Positions 27,315 to 37,300 of a stretch of DNA of 39,808 bases are shown here, in pieces. Both the position numbers and the translations under genes were made by a program. The stretch is from positions 1-39,808 of the forward strand of contig RSEH01000348.1 of the NCBI GenBank assembly GCA_006503475.1. Reading direction: 5' to 3'. How positions within the stretch are numbered: position 1 is the stretch's first letter; each line of letters starts with the position of its first letter. Source of the stretch: Stentor roeselii. Taxonomy: Eukaryota > Ciliophora > Heterotrichea > Heterotrichida > Stentoridae. The notes under the pieces are model-generated. The model was not told the DNA's origin and ran no database searches. It saw only the letters and a program-made list of their open reading frames with translations.

Positions 27315-27611
27315 TCATTTGGGAACACTTGAATGAAGGTTTACTGAAAAACTGTCGATTATGCTCCCTGGCTTACTTATCATTGATCCGTGACGGTCAC
27401 TTTGAATAAGGGTCGAAAAGGCACCCATTGACTCGTTCAAGAAAGAGCCTCGCCCGTTTTTGTATTTTTGCCATTCTTCGATTTCCTTTTCACCGGAATC
27501 TGAGTCGAGTGAGATCTCAACGAATTCTTGTGGATCGGATAGGTCTTGAGATATCAGGATTATCTTCTCAAATCCGTTTAGCTCACCTGGCTTACAAATG
27601 CAACATCCCAT
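27315..27611 (-). CDS. Small membrane-anchored protein with MGCC N terminus
   Basis: The ATG at 27611 is chosen because it gives MGCCICKPGELNG: Gly2 for myristoylation with Cys3, Cys4 and Cys6 for palmitoylation, a classic dual-acyl membrane anchor. The product is 98 residues, acidic and Ser-rich after the anchor, with no enzyme motif. It ends at TGA (27315-27317), the only TGA stop among the intact genes of this window. It is a plausible ciliary or plasma-membrane peripheral protein. Function unknown. Confidence 0.65.
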   Translation of the reverse strand: MGCCICKPGELNGFEKIILISQDLSDPQEFVEISLDSDSGEKEIEEWQKYKNGRGSFLNESMGAFSTLIQSDRHGSMISKPGSIIDSFSVNLHSSVPK

Positions 27612-28203
27612 GATTATATTTCCATTTATTCGCAATTGTTTTTAGGAATTTTCGAAATCTGGGAAATTGGTTTTTTAGGGGTTTTGAAGGTGAGTCTTGA
27701 TTTATCAAGTGGTAATTTAGAGTACGATGATTTTGAATAAAATTATGATTTAATTTTAAATTTTTTATGGAATTGTTGAATTTATTATAAAGAAGAGTTT
27801 ATATCTTTAATACTTGGATTGATACTTTGACTAAATATAAAACTCCTAATGATATCCTATTAAAACATAAAAGATAGTATAATTTAAACTATAAAGTATT
27901 AAAACTATACTAATAATTGTTCAAAATTATCCTAATAAAACATAAAAGATAACATAATTTAAATTATCAACTATTAAAAGTTTCCTAATAATAGTTCAAA
28001 ATCCTTTTTTCTCAACACTTAACTATCAACATTCTTGAAATATTCAACCAACCAAAAAAGCATCATTCTATTCCCTACCCAAAAAATACCAAAACCTAAA
28101 AAAAATAACCAATTCCATCATTCACACCAAAAATCAATTATTCCTAAAAACATGAAAAAATATCTAATCAAATCCTCTTACTTCCCAAAACGCTTCTAAA
28201 AAA
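27612..28203. other. AT-rich divergent intergenic region
   Basis: These 592 bp lie between divergent genes and are extremely AT-rich, with no credible ORF or tRNA. It contains the 75-bp duplication listed separately. The 130 bp before the 28204 start are A- and C-rich on the plus strand (runs such as CCCTACCCAAAAAATACC). The region presumably holds both promoters. Confidence 0.6.
27854..28003 (+). repeat. Diverged 75-bp tandem duplication
   Basis: Copy 1 (27854-27928) and copy 2 (27929-28003) align end to end without gaps. Both start ATCCTA, share AAAACATAAAAGATA and ATAATTTAAA, and end GTTCAAAAT. About 60 of 75 positions match by eye. Confidence 0.75.
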
Positions 28204-29487
28204 ATGGACAGTAATGAAAATTTTACCGTAATCTTTACTCAGACAGACGAGACCGACTTATCAACTCTAGTCGATGAAAGCTCCGATTCCGACAACGAAA
28301 TAATTGAAACATGTCCCAACAATCGTTTCCAAAAAGTATTCATTAAACAGTTCAACACCCTTTTACGTTCAAGTCCCTTTACCAAAACATTCCGAGCACT
28401 AGACAGCAAAAACGGCAGTGAAGTGACTTGGATATCAATTTCTATTCCAATATTCACAACTCAAGACCTGGAGTTAATTTCTTCTCGAATCAAAATAACA
28501 AGTCAGCATAAGAACCTTACAAAGGTCGAAGCGATTTGGATTAACGAGGGTTGTAATGAAATCGTGATTATTACTGAAAAAATTACAGGAAGTTCAGTGA
28601 GTCATTATATTGCTCATCTTCCACAGCCTCGACTTAAATTGATTAAGATTTGGAGTAGAGGGATACTTGAGGGTCTGGAGTACTTGCACAGTGAAACTGT
28701 GCAAATGGTTCATGGAGAACTCGCCAGCAGCAATGTCTGGGTCATGTCTCAAGACGGGACAGTAAAACTCTCAGATTTCTTCTTAAACGACTTATTCCAT
28801 TCAAAAAGTCAAATTTTTTCCAATTTCACCTACTCATCTCCAGAGTTCCTAAAAGGAAATCAAACCTTTAAAAGCGACATCTACAGTTTCGGAATAATCC
28901 TTCTTGAAATGTGCACAAAAGAGAAACCCTTCGAAGAATGTTCCACTTTCTCTGAAACCTTCAAAAAAATAAAAAAAAATCAACATCCAGCTTCTTTTTT
29001 TAGAATAAAAGACAATCAAATCAAAGAAATCATCAGAAAATGTTTATCACCTGCAGAGCTCCGCCCTTCAGCCAGCGACCTTCTAAGTGACCCTTTTTTT
29101 GACTGGCATTCAAACTTTAAAGACTCTTTACGAGTTTCTGTCTTGTCTCCCCAGTTAAGAGTTCCTCATCATCGAAGTTTAATTGCAAAAATTTCTATTC
29201 TTTTGAAGGACTCGAGTGAAAACTTGCAAGAAATTTCTTTTAATTATAGCTCGCTTAGAGACTCTTCGGAAAAAGTTGCGATGGAAATGGTTGAAACTTT
29301 GAATCTTTCGAAATTTTGTTTGTTGAAACTGGCTGATGAGATTCAAAGACAAGTTAATTTGCATCCTCCACTTTCTATCAAAGTTTTTAAAAATCAGAGG
29401 AATTCTTTTGAACCTAATACTGCGGTTATTGAACCTGGGGATATTTCGAAGGTCATGCCGTTTAAGAGGATGAGTCAAGATTTGTAG
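28204..29487 (+). CDS. WNK/NRBP-like pseudokinase
   Basis: This 427-residue protein has a kinase fold at about 45-305. It matches the WNK/NRBP group: the usual beta-3 Lys is absent (GSEVTWISI at 71-79, compare VEVAW in WNK), then IKIWSRGILEGLEYLHS (147-163), FGIILLEMCTKEKPFEEC and HPASFF. Unlike WNK, the catalytic loop reads HGELASSN (170-177) instead of HRDLKxxN, and DFG is DFF (191-193). It should therefore be catalytically dead, like animal NRBP1, whose loop starts HGN. K61 may correspond to the WNK beta-2 Lys. The C-terminal 120 residues are helical. WNKs govern ion and osmotic signalling and NRBPs act as scaffolds; either role here is inference. The next gene starts 17 bp after the stop. 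Confidence 0.87.
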   Translation: MDSNENFTVIFTQTDETDLSTLVDESSDSDNEIIETCPNNRFQKVFIKQFNTLLRSSPFTKTFRALDSKNGSEVTWISISIPIFTTQDLELISSRIKITSQHKNLTKVEAIWINEGCNEIVIITEKITGSSVSHYIAHLPQPRLKLIKIWSRGILEGLEYLHSETVQMVHGELASSNVWVMSQDGTVKLSDFFLNDLFHSKSQIFSNFTYSSPEFLKGNQTFKSDIYSFGIILLEMCTKEKPFEECSTFSETFKKIKKNQHPASFFRIKDNQIKEIIRKCLSPAELRPSASDLLSDPFFDWHSNFKDSLRVSVLSPQLRVPHHRSLIAKISILLKDSSENLQEISFNYSSLRDSSEKVAMEMVETLNLSKFCLLKLADEIQRQVNLHPPLSIKVFKNQRNSFEPNTAVIEPGDISKVMPFKRMSQDL

Positions 29488-29504
29488 TTTTTCATAATCT
29501 TTAA

Positions 29505-30887
29505 ATGAAATCAAAAAAAAGGTTCTTAAAAGTGGAAGAAACTCTTGATTACTTAGCAAGCCTTGAAGAAAAAGGTGCCCGCAAATCCGACTTGATCGGC
29601 TTCAGAAGTTCAGAATCTATAAAAGAGTTAAAAAACGTGATCTCAATCAGCACGTCAATGTCTGTTATTTTAATGCAATACGACCTGTACCACATCGCCT
29701 TAGAAGTGCTAAAAAAAGCAAGTCAAAGCGATTCAAAACTATTAAAACTAGGGAGCCAATCAGACAAGCTCTGGGTGGGCCGTCTTCACATTTTCACAAA
29801 TTTGTCATTCCTATACCTACGTCTGGGCGATGTGGACTCAAGTCTAAAGTTCGCATCAGAAGCTCAAAGTTTTCTTCTCGCGCTGGAAAATTTTCAAAGC
29901 CAGATCCATGAAGACTCGAAAATCGGTACTGACCTGGTAACCTTCATGGTTCTCTGGCTAATAAAAAAATCCAAACAAGCCAGCGCCTACCTCGACTCAG
30001 CAGCACGAACAGTAAACACAATAATCAAAGGAACTCCCACAAAACTCAACAAAAACGACATCCAAAACCTATACGGCCTGATCGTCAGTTCCCTGGCAGC
30101 CCTAAGTGTAAAAATGGGTGGAGAAAGCTCTAAAGCAATCGAACTCTGTCAAAAATGCTTGAAAGAATTCGAAGGATCTGCTCAAATCACTAAACTGATC
30201 TCGTCGATAATCTCCGATCTTCCCAGTTGCACCTCAGAAATCGACAACGATCTTGAATTTTCGCCTGAATTAAAAGATTTCACCGATAAAAACTACGAAT
30301 TTCCAGAGATTTCAGATGAAATCTTGAATAATCCACTTGAATATCAAGAAGACTGGCTTATTTCTAAATTATTTCAAAATCTTCTTCTTGAATCCGCTTT
30401 TTACCCAATTGTAAGTCCAAATACTCCTGCTTTAAAAAAAGAAGAACTTGAATTCGAACAGGCTAAAACTAAACTTTTAGATTTGATTGAAGAACCGAAA
30501 GTTGAGGAAAAGCGACATGCGAGTTCAGTTCCTAGAAAAAATTATTCAAGAGTATCACCGAAAAGAACCACGGCAAGTGTTTTAAAGTCAAGAGCGCCTT
30601 CTAAACATTGGTGGCAAAATCAGCAGTTCATGGAAAGAGTTTTCGTCAGTAGTAGAAATACTTCAAACATCAGAAGAAAAAAAAACAGAGAAACTCAAAA
30701 CCTTCCTCCTGTCGAACCTCATTTAAAAGACATCTACGCCGCAAAGCTCAGTCCTCGACGATCAGTAGTCCGAAAGCGTGAAGGAAAAAAACGTGTTCAA
30801 AATGATCACATGATGCTTGAATTCAACCCTGCCCTTTCAGGAGAGTCAGAAAAAGTGACTCTTGTTCCGATAAACCCTGGAAAATAG
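29505..30887 (+). CDS. TPR-like helical-repeat protein
   Basis: This 460-residue protein has helix pairs spaced like tetratricopeptide repeats: about 50-75 (MQYDLYHIALEVLKKASQSD), 92-125 (LSFLYLRLGDVDSSLKFASE) and 185-225 (IELCQKCLKEF). The consensus is loose. The region after 330 is basic and disordered (KRHASSVPRKNYSRVSPKR) and could bind microtubules or be phosphorylated. The family is not recognised; it looks ciliate-specific. It sits between the pseudokinase (17 bp before) and the ankyrin-DHHC-like gene (11 bp after), all on the same strand. Confidence 0.78.
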   Translation: MKSKKRFLKVEETLDYLASLEEKGARKSDLIGFRSSESIKELKNVISISTSMSVILMQYDLYHIALEVLKKASQSDSKLLKLGSQSDKLWVGRLHIFTNLSFLYLRLGDVDSSLKFASEAQSFLLALENFQSQIHEDSKIGTDLVTFMVLWLIKKSKQASAYLDSAARTVNTIIKGTPTKLNKNDIQNLYGLIVSSLAALSVKMGGESSKAIELCQKCLKEFEGSAQITKLISSIISDLPSCTSEIDNDLEFSPELKDFTDKNYEFPEISDEILNNPLEYQEDWLISKLFQNLLLESAFYPIVSPNTPALKKEELEFEQAKTKLLDLIEEPKVEEKRHASSVPRKNYSRVSPKRTTASVLKSRAPSKHWWQNQQFMERVFVSSRNTSNIRRKKNRETQNLPPVEPHLKDIYAAKLSPRRSVVRKREGKKRVQNDHMMLEFNPALSGESEKVTLVPINPGK

Positions 30888-30898
30888 ATAGTTTAAAA

Positions 30899-32419
30899 AT
30901 GTCATCTACTCAAATGACCAAGTATCAGCAAAGAGAACTCGTCATTCGACAGGTTTTAGAAGAAGCTGATAAAAGTAACCTTAATCCATTTGTGGAAAAT
31001 ATCATTAATGGAGTCCTTGATATTGACCAAATGAATTCCATCGGCTTCTGCGCAATTCATTTAGCTGTCTGGCTTAATGACTGGGAAAATATTTTAAAAC
31101 TCTTGGATAAAGCTGCTTGTCCTGTCGACTTACCCAGTGGGTCAGGCCAAACACCTTTAATTGTAGCGGCTTCTCAAGGAAATCTTAAAATAATCAAACT
31201 TTTGCTTGATCGAGGAGCTGACATTGAAGCCAAGGACAATTTAGGAATGACTTCTATTTTAAACGCTGCGAATAGTGGCCAAGTCGCTGCTTTTTATTGT
31301 TTGGCTCATCGCGGAGCGATGAGCGAAGTAGTTGATAAAAACGGTTGCGGGACTTTACATTGGGCAGCGTATAAAAATCAAGTCAACATGCTCAGGGTGT
31401 TAAAATTAAAAGGGTGTAAATTGGACTTAATTGACTTTAGTGGAATGAACTGTCTACATCGGGCTGCCTTGTCTAATGCAATAAACGCGATTGAATATCT
31501 GATGTTCGTTGGAGTTAACTATGATGAAAAAGACTCTAAAGGAAGAAATGCGATTCAAGTTGCGAAGGATAACAATGCAAGTGCTGCGGTTTCAGTTTTA
31601 GTGAAACTTTCACAGGACCAGCTGAAGCTTTTTCATTATTTTTCTTATGTTTATTTGATGTTCTGGGTAAGTGTTTACGTTGTTTACCATGAATATATTT
31701 TTTTGGAGACTATTGAAAATTTCACGGTTTCGATTTTGTTTAATTTTACTTTTTTATGGCTGGGGCCTTTATATGTGTATTTTTTATTTAGACTTTGTAA
31801 ATGCTACAATCCTGCATTTATACAGGCACCTGGGGAACAGGTTCAGGAATTGGTTCAGGAGAAGTTTGATAAGTCTTTATTTGATGAAATTCCAGATATT
31901 AATGATTTTTGTGTCACTTGTTCAGTGAAAAGACCGATTCGATCTAAACATTGCAGATTTTTAGATAAATGTATTTTGGACTATGATCATTTCAGCTTGT
32001 TTTTAGGGAAAAGTATTGGAAGAGGTAATAGAAAAACTTATTATTTATGGGTTTTATTCAATTTCTTCGCTTTGGCTTGCTTTCTTTACCTGAACTGGAG
32101 GTTTTTACATGATATGACTCGTGAAACTGGGTATTTTTCTTCGTATTTAGCGGAAATCGTTGTTTGTTTCGTTGATATGCCCGGGGCGTATAAGGTTGTT
32201 GTGTTCGTTGCGTGGCTTTTGGCTTGGTACTCGTTTTGTTATTCTTTTCTTCTTGGATTCTGTGTTTCTCAGGGACTTACTGTTAATGAAACACTTAATC
32301 GCCATAGGTATCGATATTTGTTTGAAAGCTTTGAAGATGATGGAAATAAGAAGATGAGGTTTCGGAATCCTTTTAATAAGGGATGCTTCCAAAATTTTGT
32401 GACGTTTTTTATGAGTTAA
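30899..32419 (+). CDS. Ankyrin-repeat DHHC-family protein with degenerate active site (DHFS)
   Basis: This 506-residue protein has the HIP14-type layout. Ankyrin repeats run from about 48 to 235 (for example GQTPLIVAASQGNLKIIKLL), followed by paired membrane helices (245-300) and a Cys-rich domain (338-376). Two more helices lie at about 380-450. The Cys-rich domain keeps C338, C341, RSKHC at 348-352 and C358. However, the catalytic DHHC reads DHFS at 363-366 (bases 31985-31996), the middle Cys of CxxCxxC is Leu355, and the NC after the motif is KS. Loss of the acyl-accepting Cys predicts no palmitoyltransferase activity, leaving an ankyrin-anchored membrane adaptor. The rest of the family pattern is well kept and the frame is intact. 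Confidence 0.9.
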   Translation: MSSTQMTKYQQRELVIRQVLEEADKSNLNPFVENIINGVLDIDQMNSIGFCAIHLAVWLNDWENILKLLDKAACPVDLPSGSGQTPLIVAASQGNLKIIKLLLDRGADIEAKDNLGMTSILNAANSGQVAAFYCLAHRGAMSEVVDKNGCGTLHWAAYKNQVNMLRVLKLKGCKLDLIDFSGMNCLHRAALSNAINAIEYLMFVGVNYDEKDSKGRNAIQVAKDNNASAAVSVLVKLSQDQLKLFHYFSYVYLMFWVSVYVVYHEYIFLETIENFTVSILFNFTFLWLGPLYVYFLFRLCKCYNPAFIQAPGEQVQELVQEKFDKSLFDEIPDINDFCVTCSVKRPIRSKHCRFLDKCILDYDHFSLFLGKSIGRGNRKTYYLWVLFNFFALACFLYLNWRFLHDMTRETGYFSSYLAEIVVCFVDMPGAYKVVVFVAWLLAWYSFCYSFLLGFCVSQGLTVNETLNRHRYRYLFESFEDDGNKKMRFRNPFNKGCFQNFVTFFMS

Positions 32420-32555
32420 TCCACATTCACATTTAATTAAGGGTAGAAGTGGTATGTTTTGTTGGATTTTTTTTAGGTTTTAGAGGGTTTGGGAAATTTT
32501 TTCATAGATTTAGGGTCTTTATAGTTTAATGCATTGAGTTAATCAATCTAACGAA

Positions 32556-33902
32556 TTAAGAACTTTCAGTATATTTCTTTAATATTCTCAAGGCTTCTTC
32601 AGCTGATATACGCTGTTTCGGGTTCCACTTTAAACATCTTAAAATGATATCTTGAAGAACTGGATGAATATCTTGAATCAAGTCACAAAGTTTGAAATTT
32701 TCAATCTTTTTTAAGTTGGTATTCACACAGAATATTCTCCACTTCTCAGGAGGTTCACCTATTTTCTCAATAATTTGATCAACAATCTCATTTTCATCAT
32801 TTCCTTCAAAAAGAGTTTTCCCTTTAATCATTTCAAACAAAACACATCCAAAACTCCAAATATCAATTTTTTCATCATACTTGATTCTAAAGATAACCTC
32901 AGGGGCTCTGTAGCTTCGACTTTGAATATATTTATAAACCTGTTCAGAAATCCTTGTAGAAGTTCCAAGGTCAATCAAATAAGCGATTCCCGAAGATATT
33001 ATTATGTTACTTGGCTTCAAATCACAATGAACTACTTTAGATACATGAAGGAACTGCAAACAAGCAAGGATATCAACTGAAAACTTTAAAAAATCTGAAA
33101 AACTACTCAAAACTTCTCGTGATTCCTGTTGAAGAAGACTAAAAACAATACAAACATGTTCTCTAAATTCAAAACTTGTTAAAATTTTAGGAAAAGGAAG
33201 ATTTGCTGCTTTTTCTTTAACTGTTTTCAAGAATTCGATTTCTAAAGAAGATTGTTTTTTGAATTTTTTCTTGTTTCTTATTACTTTTAAAGCAACTGAG
33301 GACTTTTTTTTCCAATCATAGGCTTCGTATACCTGACTAAAACTGCCGAGTCCAATCAACTTTTTGACTTGATATCGATAAGCGATGTGATCGTTTTGAT
33401 ATAATATAAGATTTGACTGTTCATCGTCATAAGAGTTGCATTCTTTCTTTTTCCCTTGCCCAACATAAAATATTTCCTTATACTTCAAAATTTCGATTTT
33501 TTCATAATTATTCAAGTTCTGACTAAAAACTTTTCTTGCTCTTTCTGGAGCTAAAGGCAATTTTTCAATCATTTCAGTCTTTTCATTGATTAAAACGTTA
33601 GAAAATTGTCTGTTTTCATTTAGATTGGAATTTCCTATACTTGCTTTCCGGGAGCCATGATTGGCTAAAGTTAGTTTCGAGTCTCTGGCTTTGGAAAGAA
33701 GGTAGTTTGTTGAACCCCAAACTGGAGTCTCACAAGAATTTCTGAGGAAAATGTTGATGTTTATGCTTGATTGTCGACTTGACCTTGCAGGGTTTCCTAG
33801 TTTGGAGGTTAAAACACTGTCTTTTAGACTTGTTGTGATACTCAAACTCTTCTTTCTCATTTTTTTTAGGTTGAAAGTTGAAAGATTATTAGTTAGAATC
33901 AT
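32556..33902 (-). CDS. DYRK-family protein kinase
   Basis: This 448-residue kinase has a class 2 DYRK N terminus: LPLAPERARKVFSQNLNNYE (115-134), then EILKYKEIFYVG, with the DYRK homology box YDDEQSNLILYQNDHIAYRY (158-177). The kinase domain shows GLGSFSQV (184-191), K206, E221, HCDLKPSNI (292-300; HCD is normal in DYRK), DLG for DFG (311-313) and the autophosphorylated Y-x-Y loop YKYIQSRSYRAPE (323-335). DLG for DFG is a mild, tolerated change, so activity is likely. DYRKs act in growth, cytoskeletal and cilium control. The start context is TCCATAAATG. The C lobe is short, lacking the long inserts of animal DYRK2. Confidence 0.93.
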   Translation of the reverse strand: MILTNNLSTFNLKKMRKKSLSITTSLKDSVLTSKLGNPARSSRQSSININIFLRNSCETPVWGSTNYLLSKARDSKLTLANHGSRKASIGNSNLNENRQFSNVLINEKTEMIEKLPLAPERARKVFSQNLNNYEKIEILKYKEIFYVGQGKKKECNSYDDEQSNLILYQNDHIAYRYQVKKLIGLGSFSQVYEAYDWKKKSSVALKVIRNKKKFKKQSSLEIEFLKTVKEKAANLPFPKILTSFEFREHVCIVFSLLQQESREVLSSFSDFLKFSVDILACLQFLHVSKVVHCDLKPSNIIISSGIAYLIDLGTSTRISEQVYKYIQSRSYRAPEVIFRIKYDEKIDIWSFGCVLFEMIKGKTLFEGNDENEIVDQIIEKIGEPPEKWRIFCVNTNLKKIENFKLCDLIQDIHPVLQDIILRCLKWNPKQRISAEEALRILKKYTESS

Positions 33903-34376
33903 TTATGGAAATTTTTAGAATTTCAATTGATTTTTATTATAGAAGAATTTAAGAGATTTTTTGGAATTATGATTTTGGGTTGGGTTGGGGTAGACTTGAT
34001 GTATTTTTATTATAATAGAAAGGAGAATAGTAATTTTGTGCACTTTTTATTGAATTTTTTTGAAATTGTATCGAATTGAAGAAAAATTAGGCCATTTTAA
34101 TTAAGACCTGCTCAGAGACATGACTCTAACTCAACACTCATTGAATAGTTAAAACTAATTTATTCTAATATCATTCATATGAATATTATCTTCTATAAGT
34201 GTCAAAAATTGTTTAAGTTGTTTAATTTCCTATCAAATAATAGATTACTTGTTTTGTCTTCAGTTTTGAAACAATCTAAAATTCTCGACATAAATTCAAC
34301 TCGTGCATCATTAAACTTCACCTAACTCAAAAATAAACCATATGAAAAATTCATTCATAATTAGAGGCATATATAA
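33903..34376. other. AT-rich divergent intergenic region
   Basis: These 474 bp lie between the DYRK and PAS-protein genes. Half is T/A-rich, and there is a G/T-rich patch at 33977-33991 (TTGGGTTGGGTTGGGG). I see no ORF, tRNA or repeat array. It presumably holds both promoters. Confidence 0.55.
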
Positions 34377-37300
34377 ATGCACAGCTTGGTGAAGAATCGA
34401 ATGAGCAAATCGAAAAAATCATTCTTTAGGACCTACTTTTTCATAGGAAAAGAAATCCTAAAGACATCAAAGCTAAAATCTACTATTCTTTCTTGTTTCC
34501 TATTTTTAGAGCATCTTAATTTTTTGTCATTACTTGTCTTCGCAGGAAGCATGATTAATTTTTATAAGAATTCGATTTACCTTACAAAATTTCTTGCTTT
34601 TGTAAGGTTCGACGTGCAAGTTCTCCAAATGTTCGGACATGACTTTTGTTCATATTTTTTCTTGAGCTTAATTCTCATAAACCTCTTATCAAAAACAATC
34701 ATATTTTTTCAAATGCGTTTAAAAAAATACTATTTTTTAACCATCTTCCAAATACTTGCAAAAGTCTCAGGTTGTTTAATGATGAATTTGAAAATCCCTA
34801 TTTTAAGATTCTACATGAATTCTGAGATAAACATCGAAAAAAACCCTGATTCTTTAGAATTTCCTGAAAAATACCGAAATTCAGATTCAATAAATTCTTT
34901 ATATAACCTGACAATTTACTTCCTCTCAATAATTTTGATATTTATAGAAACAATCTTCACAAATTTCCCAGAATACTCTAAATCAACCTTCAGTTTTTCT
35001 TGCAGTCAGATAAAAATTCAAGAGTTTTTGTGTACCTTGTTCATGACTATTTTTTTGAACTTTTTAGATAGTCGAGTTTATTTCGCGACATGTTTTGCTT
35101 TATCGCTATTGCTGGCATCTTCTTACTACCGAAAAATGCCTTATTTTAACACCCACCTTAACATTTTCTTTATTCAGAGCTGGTCTTCCTTCGCAGTCCT
35201 GTCTTTTTTGTTAATTTTGGCTGAGATTTACCAGAACTTCTTTGTAATCGAGTTTGTTTTCCCCTTTCTGTACTTTTCATTACTTTTCATGATTTTTGAA
35301 GGAGTGAACAGAAGAAAAAAAAATCTTTCTCAGAAAAAATCAGCAAAAAACCCTTTTAATATGGAGCTGATTATTCGTTTTTCTTTAGAATCAGGAAAAA
35401 CCTTTGAAGAAATCCAGCCTTTCTTCCGAAAAAGCACAAAAAAGTTCTTTGAATTTAATCTTCAGTATATCTGGGAAAGTCTCATTACTTTAAAATTCTC
35501 AGGAAACCGAAAACTTGCTTTGATGAAACTTGCAAAGGTCAACATGTGCAAATATAAAGAATCACTCGTTGAAAGCAACTACATCCGAAATTTTAAATAT
35601 TTTTTAAACCTTGAAGTAGAATTTTATGCTTTTTGCCTTTTCGAGAAGATTATTTTTGACTATCCTGACGCAAGTCTCGATATTTTATTGATAAATTTTT
35701 TCTACTCACTGAACTCTTTTAAACAAGCTGAAAGTCAAGTTCTTGAAAACATTTCTCAACTTTGTTTAGCCTTTATCGACAATGAAACTTCGAGCAAGCA
35801 ATTAGAAGAAATGATGAAAACTGTTGGAAATCAAATCAAATCACTTCAAAAAAATTTTTTCAATTCAAGAAAAAAATTCGGAATAAAAAAAGAATTTTCA
35901 ATGATGTTTAATAGTTTTTGCACAGAAATCGTGAGACAAGAGGTAAATATTTTTAAAACTGAAGAAATTTTAAGACTTGATCTTGCAAAACTGAATAAAA
36001 AAATATCGAATGTTGAGTCAAATGGAGCGATTTTGATTGTAAGTGGGAATTATTTGGATATTGGAACGATTTTATATGCGAATTCAAAAGCATGTGAATT
36101 GCTTCGATATAAATCAGGAACTGAACTCATCGGCACTTGCTTTACACAGCTCATCCCTCCACCTTTCGATGAGATCCACAAAGGTGTTTTAATGAAGTTC
36201 ATCATGTTTAGCAACGTTTCAGAACTTCATAGAAGCCACTTCTGTATTTTAGATAAAAATCGATATTGCATTGAAGTAGCTATGCACTTAAAACTCTCAT
36301 TTTACAAAGGAAATGCTTTTTTCATTACAAGGTTCAAAAAAATGCTTCCTGAAAAAAATTTGATTTTAGCTGAAAAAAACTGGAACATTTGCGGATTTTC
36401 TGAAAAAGTTCCTCATTTTTTTGATGATTTTTCAGGACATTTGTTGATTTTACTTCCTGGACTTAATGATTATTTGAAGGAATTTGGAGAAAATCAGAGT
36501 TTTTTTTATAAGAACTTGAAAAATCGACTTGTTTTAAAAAAACACACGCTTCGTATTCAGTCTTATGAACTGATTGTGGTTTATGTTGATGAAGTCTCTG
36601 CTTATGAGACTTTTGATGCTTATGGGAGTATTTTTATTGAAACGTTTATTGGAGAGGAAATTCAGGAAAGCAATAAACTGAAAATTGATCTTGAAAATAA
36701 TGATAGTAGTTTCAAGCTTTCTAAGAAAATTGAAGGATGGGAAAAAAATCTGAAAATTATTAAGTTTTTCAATATTTTTCTTAAAGTTTCAGTTTTTTTT
36801 AATGTTTTGGTTATGACTGGAATATTGGTTATCGTCATTCAGTTTTCTAAGACAAGTGATATGAGTTTGGCTATCTTTGAAATGGGGCTAATGAGGTATC
36901 TTTCGTTGTCTTCTCTAGCAAATATACAGTCACTTGATTTGTTGTATCACGGATTTCCAGTTCTACATAATGAAGACTATTATCGAAATATTATAAAAGA
37001 AAATTCCCAAAATCTTGAAAAATTTCTGAAAAAATACAAAAAAATTTCAATTCCTTTTACTTTTTCTAATAATTTTTACTTTGATCATTCGGAACTTGAA
37101 GTTTTCTATGAAGATAAAAAGTTTTCTTACTCTAGAACTCTTGCCTTATCTGAAGCAATCGATATTTTTATAAAGTATTCTCATGACTTGGCAGACTCAC
37201 CTGTTAAAAACTTGGGAAATTTGAGTTATGAGCTGAATTTTATCTATAAAAATATTCCTTTTGTTTATATAAAAACTTTAAATGATACCGTTTTTCATGT

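Noticed and set aside
33977-33991. Telomere-like G-rich repeat
   Set aside because: Only two or three short G-runs in a non-terminal spacer; no array.
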